From Lojkania enalia (taxonomy: Eukaryota > Ascomycota > Dothideomycetes > Pleosporales): a DNA stretch of 11,140 nt. The stretch covers positions 442,259 through 453,398 of the forward strand of contig ML986601.1 in assembly GCA_010094045.1 (NCBI GenBank), in the 5' to 3' direction. Shown piece by piece: positions 1 through 6,699 of the stretch (the stretch's first letter is position 1; every line of letters starts with the position of its first letter). The position numbers and the translations under genes are program-made. Below the pieces are notes generated by a model. That model had not been told where the DNA came from. It saw nothing but the letters and a program-made list of their open reading frames with translations, and searched no databases.

Positions 1-423
1 AAATATTTAAAGTAAATAACTAAGTAGTAAACTAGATTATATTAAAATTAGACTATATAAGATTAAAGAACAAATATTACCTATAAACTATTAACTTAAA
101 TTACCTATAACTATAAAAATCTATCTAACCTTCTATATTATACTTATAGAAAAGGTACTCTAGAATACTAAACTAGTAGTATACGATATAGACACGTATA
201 GAGAAGACTAGAAATAAGAAGTTAAGAGAATAATAAAGTATAGGATATAGAATAGTAAATAATACTATCTAATTAAATAGTTAAGAGTAGATAAATATAA
301 GAACTTATAGAATAATACCTAAAAAATAGAAGAAAATCTTAGTCCTATAGTATTATAGATATATTATAAAACCCGAATTTATAAAGGAAATCTAGAAATA
401 GAATAGTAGGATTAAATAATATT
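1..423. other. RIP-degraded AT-rich DNA, no recognisable gene
   Basis: Very AT-rich sequence with almost no CA or TG dinucleotides and stops in all frames. The minus-strand frame of the neighbouring coiled-coil relic can be followed a little way into it, where it may be the protein's C-terminal tail, but no motif is recognisable. Probably part of an old repeat. Confidence 0.6.
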
Positions 424-672
424 AGCTATATTATAGGAGGCGACTCTACTTTAGGAAGAAGACCCGCCTTATAATCTACTTTTTTCTCTTCTTTAAGCTG
501 CTCCTATATATATTTATAATCCATCGCCTACCTATATTTTACTTATTTATAAATCTTATAAAGACGCTAAATCTTTATATAAACTGCTACTACCTTATTA
601 AAAAGTTATTTTAACTCTTTTTAAGCTAGATAAATTTTCTCCTCTAGTTTTACAACTTTAGTATCCTACTTT
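424..672 (-). pseudogene. Relic of a coiled-coil protein tail, RIP-mutated
   Basis: Read on the minus strand, one frame from about 672 down to 424 gives a lysine/glutamate/leucine-rich, heptad-like segment. It begins TKVVKLEEKI, passes through KELK and a stretch rich in K, Y and R, and ends near EQLKEEKK and LPKVESPP. It is broken only by TAG/TAA codons of the kind RIP makes from CAG, CAA or TGG. Charged coiled-coil tails of this sort occur at the C-terminus of many repeat-encoded fungal proteins, but I cannot name the family. No catalytic domain is readable upstream (673-913). It could also be a chance open stretch, though the clean heptad-like pattern argues against that. Confidence 0.4.
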
Positions 673-913
673 ACTATTAGGAAGAATTAAGAATAAACTA
701 GTAGTATAGGATTGTAATATATAAGTAATTTAAGTATCGCGATCTATATTATATAATAAATATATACTAGTATAAAAGTATTCTAAATAATATAACTTTT
801 TAAGTATTTTTTTCTTATCTACTTTATAAGTTAACCCCTTACGGGAATACTAGAAATAAAATATAATAGTTTCGCCTAAATAGTCTATATAATTAGTATA
901 ATAGTATCTAACG
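673..913. other. RIP-degraded DNA between coiled-coil relic and transposon
   Basis: AT-rich sequence with stops in all frames. The minus-strand frame of the coiled-coil relic continues into it without recognisable motifs. I looked here for the missing upstream half of the plus-strand transposase relic at 2763-3371, in case the 914-2779 transposon had split it, and saw no DDE motifs. Confidence 0.5.
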
Positions 914-980
914 TATAGTATAAGCGAGCTAATTACTCAAGCGAGCTAATTATAATGCTAAGACTATACTAAAATTACGA
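914..980 (+). repeat. Left terminal inverted repeat of the Fot1-like element
   Basis: Pairs with 2713-2779. The best-kept core is 918-957 against 2736-2775, containing two tandem-like sub-repeats around AAGCGAGCTAATTA. Differences between the arms are almost all transitions, as expected from RIP. Confidence 0.85.
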
Positions 981-1089
981 CTACTTTTTGTAAAATATTA
1001 TACTTTCTTATATTCTATCGTACTATATAGTATAGTAGCCTATTCTTCTATATCTATAGTATTATTTTTATACGTCCGCGAGTTATATC

Positions 1090-2690
1090 TAGCCTTACTA
1101 TACTACCTACAGCATCTTTAAGTTAGCTGGTCTCTATTAATACGCGCTTTCTTCCTACTCTTCTTCCTATTAATATAAGCGCTAAAATCTTTTAGAGTAG
1201 TTAATTAAACGCCTTCTTTAATTATTAGGTTGCCTTTCTTCTATATACGCTTTCTTTTATACGATTGATATTATATAGCGGCCTTATTAGCTACTTAGAG
1301 CTTAGTAACCTAAGTATATAATAGTACGTTTTTATATATTATATATACAGCACCCTTTATAAACTATTTAAACGCCTCTACTATTAAAGTAGATAAACTA
1401 TCTAAGTACTTTTAAACTCTTAATCAAACGTATATAGATTAAAACCTAAATTTAATAGGATTACTTAGTATTTTTAACTCCTAAAAGGTATTTTTAACTG
1501 TAGAGGGTATTAGTATATATAGTTAAACTTCGAGTTTTAATAGTACTATATCTAGGTTAAATAGAACTAAACTAGTACTTTAAAAGCTACTTAAGATATT
1601 ACTCTTTATAATTGCTGCGTTAAAAGCTGCTTTAAAATAGAGTAAGAACTCGATTTTTATAATATAGTTAATATAACTATATATTAGCTGCTCGACTTAA
1701 CGCCTATATATAGTCTTTAAAGGCGAGAAACAACCTATATCTAGTAGCTATAGTAGGTATAATAAATGTAGAGGTATATAGAGAGTAATAATATTCTTTT
1801 CTTTATAGAGCTGCCTAAATTTAAGCGAGTTGTAGCTTTTATAACTATTAAGAATTAGCAATTAATATATACTAATAGTATAATCTTTTATATATATATT
1901 AAAGTACTTTAACTATCTAATACTAATATTATTTATCGTCTAGCTGTTATTAGTAACCTATATAGCCTAGGTTAGTAGAATATTATCTTCTTTATACTAT
2001 ATAGAGAGGTAGTAGGTACTTATAAAGATAATAAAAGGTAGTATCGTCTATCCTATCACGTTAATATCTTAGATAACTATAGTCTACTCGCGATTATCTA
2101 GCTGGAGCTGCTTTAGTTAATTCCGTCTCTTAAAGCTAGTAACTACTACTTCTATTAATATTATATTTATTATAAAGCTTAATTTATTAAAGTTATATAT
2201 ATCTTTATTAATAATACTATACTTAGCCTTTATATTCTATATAAGGTAGAACCAGCCTCTTATAACCTTAGAATCCTTATATTTAGCTTTTAAATAGTTG
2301 TACTTTTAATTAAATTTAACCTTAAACTCAGGCGTATATTTAATAAAGTTCTCTACCTAGTTCTTTCTAACCTAGCTAATAGAGTATATAGCTAATAGTA
2401 AATTAGCTATATTTTAAATAGTAGTAAGCTATAGCAGAAATTCTCTTATATCTAGATCTAGTATATACTAAATAATTACCTACTCCTTAGTCTTACTAAG
2501 CTTTATTAAATTAGGCTGGTAATCGCGTTATAGAGCTGTTTTTTACCTTTATATACTAAGTATACTTTAAGAAATATTATAGATTAATATAATATAACGT
2601 ATAGTTAGTATCGCGTCTTATTAAAGAGCTTAAAGTATAAGCTGTATTCTAACTTCTTTCTAAATTAATTCTACAGTTGTTAGTTGTAGT
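1090..2690 (-). pseudogene. Fot1/pogo-family DDE transposase, RIP-destroyed
   Basis: Minus-strand frame with many TAG/TAA codons in which the family hallmarks remain legible once C-to-T and G-to-A changes are allowed for. A stretch near 2195-2340 reads NFIKYTPEFKVKFN and KVIRGWFYLI, matching the CENP-B-type helix-turn-helix region. NFNKLSFIINI (2162-2194) stands where the family has NFDETGFxMG with the first catalytic Asp. ILNSYKSY (1832-1855) stands for ILDGHxSH with the second Asp. LLDIGCFSPLK (1715-1747) matches the PLDVxxFxPLK block. A basic Lys/Arg-rich C-terminal tail follows near 1130-1200. Both catalytic Asp codons read Asn, and the frame is interrupted dozens of times, so it cannot be functional. 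The ends are approximate. Confidence 0.85.
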
Positions 2691-2712
2691 ATAATATTAT
2701 AAAGTATAATTA

Positions 2713-2779
2713 TCGCGATTTTAGTAGAGTTTTAATATTATAATCAGCTCGCTTGGGTAATCAGCTTACTTATACTATA
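2713..2779 (-). repeat. Right terminal inverted repeat of the Fot1-like element
   Basis: Inverted copy of 914-980. It reads TCAGCTCGCTTGGGTAATCA near 2744-2763, retaining some G/C that the left arm has lost and vice versa. Confidence 0.85.
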
Positions 2780-3371
2780 TGTTATTAAAAAAAGCTTTTT
2801 TCTAGCTTTTAAATACGCGTTTTTTAATATATTTATATATAAGAACTATTAAAAAGTTTTTAAAGTAATAGAAATTATTCTTCTAAATATATAGATTATA
2901 TTAAATTATCTTAATATATAATTATATATTCTACTAAAACTACTTCTATAAGAAAACTTTTAATAGTTTAAAACTCTAAATAATATATATAAATTTAGGT
3001 TATAATTAATACTTATATAAAAGTTCTTTATACAATTATTTAAAAAGGTATAAAAAGGATTCTTATAGCTTATAAAAAGTACTAAATTAATACTATATTA
3101 GAATATACTTTTTTAAACTTATAACTCTAAACTTAAAAAGTAATTAGAAAAAGTAATTAAGCGTAAAATATATAAAAGAAAGTATATTTAGTATAGTAGT
3201 ATAATATTATATAATAAGAGATCTTTATATATAGTTATTAAAGTATCTATAAACTTTTAGCCCTTTAAATAGATTTATAGTACTAATATTTAAGAAAGAG
3301 TTTAACTAGCTTAATACTACTATAATAACTATAGTAAGACTAGATATAATACTTATATATACTAAAAAGAT
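2763..3371 (+). pseudogene. C-terminal part of a second Fot1-like transposase with mutated zinc knuckle
   Basis: Plus-strand frame beginning right at the end of the neighbouring transposon. From about 2787 it reads IKKSFFLAFKYAFFN and then VFKVIEIILLN, matching the FxxAFxxAFTxENxxxAFxxTGIxPLN stretch near the C-terminus of fungal DDE_1 transposases. A basic KRKYI segment follows near 3165-3190. At 3321-3362 comes a CX2CX4HX4C knuckle in which all four ligands read Tyr (codons at 3321, 3330, 3345, 3360), exactly what RIP does to TGT/TGC and CAC/CAT. The DDE core is missing upstream and is not found on the far side of the 914-2779 element. This is therefore a truncated, dead copy from a different element on the opposite strand. 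Confidence 0.7.
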
Positions 3372-3477
3372 AGTAGAGAAAATTCTAAATTAGATAAAAG
3401 TATATTATATATAGAATCTTTTATTAGTATTAAATAAATTAAATTTTTATATATAATATTTATTATACTAAAAAAAA

Positions 3478-3511
3478 GTAGCTACTTTAATAGAATAGCT
3501 ACTTTAATAGT
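3478..3511 (+). repeat. Short direct repeat, possible 3' end of the second transposon
   Basis: TAGCTACTTTAATAGAA at 3479-3495 is followed at once by TAGCTACTTTAATAG at 3496-3510. It lies just over 100 bp beyond the transposase relic on the same strand, and its two-sub-repeat layout resembles the double sub-repeats in the TIRs of the 914-2779 element. It may be the right TIR of the second Fot1-like element; no left partner is visible in this window. Confidence 0.35.
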
Positions 3512-3520
3512 AAAATATAT

Positions 3521-4140
3521 TATAGAAAAACTAATAAAATTAAATAGTATAATATTTAGTAGAAATAGAACTATAATATTAATATTCAAAGAACAATATA
3601 TACTAATAATATATTTTAAATATAGAAGGTTTAAATATTAAACTAAAGACTATATTCTCTCTAAAATATATAATATATATAAATAAGAGAGATATTTCTA
3701 ATATAAAATAACTAACTTATATCATATAAACTACTAGTATAACTATTAAATATTAGACTAAAAATATCTAGTATTCTAGAAAGAAAAGTAGAGGATTTTT
3801 ACTATTTAATAATATATATAATCTAATATACTCTTCTATTTCTAATTAAATTTTTACTTTAAACTTTACCTTTATTTATAATTACCGCTACTCTTTTAAC
3901 CTATTTATTAGTATTAGACTATTTAAGAATAATACAACTTAGTAAATTACTACTAAGAGAAGTAGCTATTATAGTTATTAGTAATAGTAGCTAGAGAGGT
4001 ACCTCTTAAGAGTACTAGTAGATTTAGGCAGGTAATAGGTGGATTTTTAACTAGGTATATATATATACTCTCCCTATTAAGTTTATATTTACTCTCTTTA
4101 TTTCCTATATTAAGTATAGTATTAGACAATAGATAAGTAG
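3521..4140. other. RIP-degraded AT-rich DNA, nothing recognised
   Basis: Stops in all frames and CA/TG nearly absent. I recognise no motif. The only local structure is a 12-bp perfect palindrome, AGAGGTACCTCT, at 3995-4006, and a short run of TA repeats near 4057-4070. Confidence 0.5.
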
Positions 4141-4178
4141 GTCTTATGGTTAGCTTCTGAAATGGAGGAAATAAGCTG
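4141..4178. other. Unmutated flank left of the TIR element
   Basis: About 38 bp in which TG and TGG reappear (TATGG, TCTGAAATGG) between the RIP desert and the TIR. The transition to normal composition therefore begins before the element starts. Confidence 0.5.
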
Positions 4179-4267
4179 TGTAAGGGTTATCTAGCTGGCG
4201 CTTCGTAACGGCCCATACCCACCGGGTGCATGGCCATAATAGAACACACACACACACACACACACAC
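4179..4267 (+). repeat. Left TIR of the gene-bearing element, with (AC)12
   Basis: Pairs with 6361-6439. Mismatches fall at 4209 (C against A), 4214 and 4235 (both C against T). The last two are CpA-to-TpA changes in the right arm as read on this strand. The inner end is an AC dinucleotide run, 12 units at 4244-4267 against 7 units in the right arm. A subterminal hairpin lies at 4210-4235 (see findings). Confidence 0.9.
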
Positions 4268-4486
4268 GTCAAGGCCTTTCTATACATGATGCGAAATGCG
4301 GGAGACCATTCATGAAGCAAGTTGTGGCGAAAGAGGTGCGGTGGGCGCTAGAGATCCCGGAGAATTTTTGGATTCCTGGAAGGGTTTAGCGTACTATTGT
4401 TGCTGAGTCAACAACCGCACGGACAGTCTCAACCCCAGAATCACTTCCTAAACAAAGCATGCGTACTCCAACCCACCAGCACTGTT
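4268..4486 (+). promoter_or_regulatory. Upstream region of the nuclease-like gene
   Basis: 219 bp between the left TIR and the chosen start codon, which must hold any 5' UTR and core promoter if the element carries its own. I see no convincing TATA box. It contains a TGAGTCA site at 4404-4410 inside an interrupted palindrome and an upstream ATG at 4459 whose short frame overlaps the main start. Confidence 0.35.
4399..4415 (+). promoter_or_regulatory. TGAGTCA palindrome, possible bZIP (Gcn4/CPC1-type) site
   Basis: GTTGCTGAGTCAACAAC reads GTTG-n-TGA-G-TCA-n-CAAC, a 17-bp interrupted palindrome around TGAGTCA, the core bound by fungal Gcn4/CPC1/AP-1-like bZIP factors. It lies 72-88 bp upstream of the start codon. 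A near copy lies just after the stop codon at 6047-6063. The match is seen; regulatory function is inferred. Confidence 0.3.
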
Positions 4487-4551
4487 ATGGACGAGGTTCA
4501 CGTGTGGATAGATTCCGTATCCTCATTTCCGGAAGATTCAGAAGCACCTGA
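4459..4551 (+). CDS. Possible 30-codon upstream ORF overlapping the main start
   Basis: ATG at 4459 opens a 30-codon frame, out of frame with the main gene, that ends TGA at 4549-4551 beyond the main ATG at 4487. If the transcript starts upstream of 4459, this uORF would reduce translation of the nuclease-like protein. Its predicted peptide has no recognisable features. Whether it lies in the mRNA is unknown. Confidence 0.25.
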   Translation: MRTPTHQHCYGRGSRVDRFRILISGRFRST

Positions 4552-6020
4552 ATGCGAATCATCTCCTCGACCAAGTCTGAAACGAGCGCGCCGCTCTCCA
4601 ACCCCTCCTCGACGAGTCCGCCCACGCCTCGACCCATCGGCTCGATCGTCTGCACGAGACTCTCTCGAGATGGATTCTACAACCGATGCTTCTTCTGTCA
4701 CTTCCCTTGACTCAAGGCGAAGACTAAAACCAACGAGTCCGTTAATGAAGCGCAAAGGCTCGCAAAGCCCTGAGCGTACCCAGCGGGTTTTGCTCGAGCA
4801 AGGGAAACCTCCGATCCGTATCCGACAACCAGATAGCACAAGTCGAATCGTATCGTCAGAGGAACTTCAAGGCATACTCTCCGAAAATTTCTCCGACAAC
4901 TTCGTCCCGACATACTTTAAGGTGCGTTACTATGTGTCTTCCGTTTGCATCCATGCGCTGAGGGCTAATCGGTGACTGGTTTAGGATCGCCTCCGCGAAG
5001 CGGATCCCGTAGTCTTTAGAAACGATATCCGCTCTTACATGTTCGACCAGTCAGACCAAACACAATTAGATCAGACTGAAGCAGGAAGGCTGGAATCTCT
5101 GTGGAGCCGCGTGCAACGTATTCACACGAGGGCGAAGCGATGCAACGATAACAACAAAGACGAGAATGCTTGGGCAAGAGTTGTCTGGGAAGCTCTAGAG
5201 GCGGTGGTGGAGGACGACACGTGCTTAGAAATCAACAGCGTGTGAGTAGTGTCTCCAGTTTTTGGTGTTTTTTTTGGAGCGAGATGGCTAACGCTTGAGG
5301 TACGCAGCCAGTCGCAAAATATACACCCTGACTTTCTATCCATAGGTACCTCCGGACTGACCGTATCCAAAAAGGCGGACTTTGTACTTGCATTTAGCGG
5401 TGACGACGATGGCGACGTTCGGAGAGTTTACGAGAATTTCAAGTCGAATAATAATGGTGCCACGCTCAGTCCAATGACGGACGCATACACTTCTGGGCTT
5501 GCTCTGGCGTGCGCTATAGAGCTGAAAGAGGCCGGAGGGAAAGCCACAGAGGCAGAAATGCAGCTCGCAGTTTACCACGCAGCTATGCTGTGGAAGATTC
5601 GAGAGTTGATCAACATGAGACGGAAAACACCAATGGCTATGGAGGAAGTCGAAAGCCTAGTCCCGTCAGTGGTAGGGTGGACTGTCATTGGGCACAAGTG
5701 GTCATTATACATCTCGAGTTTGTTGCCGGACGGCAGTATTGTGCGTCATAAGCTCCTTTCTGATACCCTTTTGATTTTGACTAATCTTTTGCCATCAGAT
5801 GTGCCAGGGCCCTTTCGACGGACTACAAGCTAGTACTTCTACTCGCCACGGTATACTTCTCCTTCTCGATTTATTAAAGCGAGTGGCTGTGATGGCGTCC
5901 AATATGCTTTGGCCCGCAATGAGAGATATTCTAGAGGGAAGCGAGATCAGAGGTTGGAGACACCACTTTGGGGAGGAGAACGCAAACGAGCTGTACATAA
6001 ATCAAAATGAGTGTCGATAA
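4487..6020 (+). CDS. Fungal PD-(D/E)XK nuclease-like protein, four exons, intact (448 aa)
   Basis: Exons 4487-4921, 4985-5241, 5308-5740 and 5799-6020 join in frame into 448 codons and a TAA stop. The ATG at 4487 has G at -3 and G at +4 and gives MDEVHVWIDSV, the short Trp-containing N-terminus I expect for this family. Residues 20-110 are Ser/Pro/Arg-rich with a likely nuclear localisation signal (KRARR, 32-36). The conserved domain covers about 115-425. SKKADFVLAF holds D255, AIELKEAGG holds E302 and K304, and EMQLAVYHAA holds Q316, the D...ExK...Q pattern of PD-(D/E)XK folds. VVGWTVIGHKWSLYIS (352-367) and GPFDG...STRHGILLLLDLL (379-399) match family C-terminal blocks. From memory this is the ascomycete PDDEXK_12-type family, whose cellular role is not established. 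There are no inactivating changes. The gene lies alone between TIRs. Nuclease activity is inferred, not shown. Confidence 0.8.
4922..4984 (+). other. Intron 1 (63 nt)
   Basis: Donor GTGCGT follows AAG; branch-like GCTAATC near 4963; acceptor GGTTTAG ends at 4984. Phase 0. Without splicing, the frame from exon 1 stops at TGA just before 4975, and the next exon's frame is fully open. Confidence 0.85.
5242..5307 (+). other. Intron 2 (66 nt)
   Basis: Consensus donor GTGAGT at 5242-5247; branch GCTAACG near 5288-5293; acceptor CGCAG ends at 5307, about 17 nt downstream. It removes the in-frame TGA at 5243-5245. Of the nearby AGs (5299, 5307, 5311, 5345), only 5307 keeps the reading frame, splitting one Val codon. 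Confidence 0.8.
5741..5798 (+). other. Intron 3 (58 nt)
   Basis: Donor GTGCGT (same as intron 1), branch TGACTAATC near 5779-5787, acceptor CATCAG ends at 5798. Phase 0. Splicing joins DGSI to MCQGPF and gives the family-like C-terminus. Retaining the intron would read through to a stop near 5833 and lose the last 73 residues. Confidence 0.85.
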
Positions 6021-6360
6021 TTGCAAGGACGCTTTTGAACTGGTCGGCTGACTCAACAACTGCGCCACGCAACTGCACATTTGAGGCACGTTCAGAACTG
6101 AACCTGCACCTTATTGGCTAGGAGAACCTAGGCACACCTAATGTCTAGCCGCGATCCAACCTTGGACTATTCCTGGCTGGCAATGGGGACCCAATTTGGG
6201 GCTCGCAGCGGACCACGTTTCGGTCCCCATCTAATCAGATCGTGGCCTGTGCTCAGACCCTCTTGGCGCCCATCAAACCGCGTGCAGCCCATGCTGCCTA
6301 GCGGCAACAACGCCTGCCTCAATGTCGTTCTTTGTCAACTCCGCAAAATCAACCCCGTAC
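6021..6360. other. 3' flank of the gene inside the element
   Basis: About 340 bp of normal composition between the stop codon and the right TIR, presumably 3' UTR and terminator. It holds the second TGACTCA-containing repeat (6047-6063) and an 8-bp inverted repeat, TGGGGACC at 6184-6191 against GGTCCCCA at 6222-6229. No AATAAA signal is seen. A frame open from 6141 runs into the TIR and looks like chance. Confidence 0.5.
6047..6063 (+). repeat. Near copy of the upstream TGAGTCA site, after the stop codon
   Basis: GCTGACTCAACAACTGC matches 4402-4418 (GCTGAGTCAACAACCGC) in 15 of 17 bases, in the same orientation. The two copies bracket the coding region. Confidence 0.4.
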
Positions 6361-6439
6361 GTGTGTGTGTGTGTTCTATTATAGCCATGCACCCGGTGGG
6401 TATAGGCCTTTACGAAGCGCCAGCTAGATAACCCTTACA
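6361..6439 (-). repeat. Right TIR of the gene-bearing element, with (GT)7
   Basis: Inverted copy of the left TIR. It starts with seven GT units (6361-6374) and ends CTAGATAACCCTTACA at 6439, one base before the LTR-like repeat that starts at 6441. Confidence 0.9.
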
Positions 6440-6440
6440 T

Positions 6441-6625
6441 TGTAACGATGCGAAGAAATCGTTCCACGAAAAGCTTCACATGCAACCTTATCCTAAAGCT
6501 TTTCGCTTATCTTATCCTACCCCCAGCTCCGCCCCTTTTCCCTTCCGTATATAGTTGCATACTCCCTCATAAGTAGCTTGGTAGTTCTTCTATATCCTTT
6601 CGTACAAGGCTTATAGGTGTTAATA
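6441..6625 (+). repeat. LTR-like head of copy 1, little mutated
   Basis: Starts TGTAAC directly after the TIR element and carries a TATATA at 6548-6553 after a C-rich stretch, like an LTR promoter. A plausible end is GTTAATA at 6619-6625 (perhaps once GTTACA/GTTAACA), but the end and the primer binding site are uncertain. Compared with 8959-9143, nearly every difference is C or G here and T or A there. Confidence 0.55.
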
Positions 6626-6699
6626 GAATTCCTAGGTCCCTAAACTCCTATACACTTCTATATACCTCTAAATAGATTCGTACTATATTTAAACCTATT

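Larger units (their letters stand above)
914..2779 (-). mobile_element. RIP-inactivated Fot1/pogo-type (Tc1/mariner superfamily) DNA transposon
   Basis: The two ends are inverted copies of each other over roughly 65 bp, with a handful of mostly C/T or G/A differences. Each end contains two sub-repeats of AGCGAGCTAATTA/AGCTGATTA type. The ends begin with TATA, consistent with a TA target duplication (914-915 and 2778-2779), though the palindromic TATA leaves the exact end uncertain by 2 bp. Between them lies a minus-strand DDE_1-type transposase corpse. The size (about 1.86 kb) is normal for Fot1/pogo elements of filamentous fungi. It is dead: stops saturate the transposase frame. Confidence 0.85.
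4179..6439 (+). mobile_element. TIR-bounded, RIP-free element carrying a PD-(D/E)XK-like gene
   Basis: A 2261-bp unit whose two ends are inverted copies. TGTAAGGGTTATCTAGCTGG at 4179 matches the reverse complement of the sequence ending at 6439, with 3 mismatches in the first 65 bp, and the match then runs into an AC/GT microsatellite on both sides. The only supported gene inside is the four-exon nuclease-like gene, and no DDE transposase is present. The target duplication is unclear. A TA inside the ends (4181-4182 and 6436-6437) would fit a TA-inserting element, while TGTAA at 4179-4183 and 6441-6445 is an alternative 5-bp direct repeat. Base composition is that of normal fungal genes, in sharp contrast to both flanks. 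The TIR pairing is directly visible; calling it mobile is inference. Confidence 0.7.

Noticed and set aside
3995..4006. Perfect palindrome AGAGGTACCTCT as an operator or recombination site
   Set aside because: It is a single short palindrome in RIP-degraded DNA with no associated gene, within what chance would produce.
4244..4267. AC repeat as a telomere or CRISPR-like array
   Set aside because: It is a plain dinucleotide microsatellite mirrored in the other TIR; there are no spacers and no telomere motif.
4397..4486. Extending the nuclease-like protein 30 codons upstream to 4397
   Set aside because: The frame is open but starts with TTG, which is not a normal eukaryotic start. The ATG at 4487 has a better context and gives the expected N-terminus.
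4498..4839. A 113-codon antisense open frame over exon 1
   Set aside because: It mirrors the Arg/Ser-rich low-complexity part of the real gene and shows no features of its own.
5249..5307. Starting a separate gene at the ATG-less open frame from 5249
   Set aside because: This stretch is intron 2, with good donor, branch and acceptor. The frame continues exon 2 only after splicing at 5307.
5346..5350. Alternative acceptor for intron 2 after CATAG at 5345
   Set aside because: It breaks the reading frame with the only good donor at 5242.
5122..5370. Antisense open frame over exon 2, intron 2 and exon 3
   Set aside because: It is a shadow of the real exons, with no recognisable domain.
6141..6431. 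A 96-codon plus-strand open frame after the gene
   Set aside because: It runs into the right TIR and its GT microsatellite (giving a VRVCVC peptide), is low in conserved-looking content, and matches no family I know. Probably chance.
4179..6439. Mobilisation of the gene-bearing element by the neighbouring Fot1-like transposon
   Set aside because: The TIR sequences of the two elements are unrelated (TGTAAGGGTTATC against AGTATAAGCGAGC), and the neighbour is dead.
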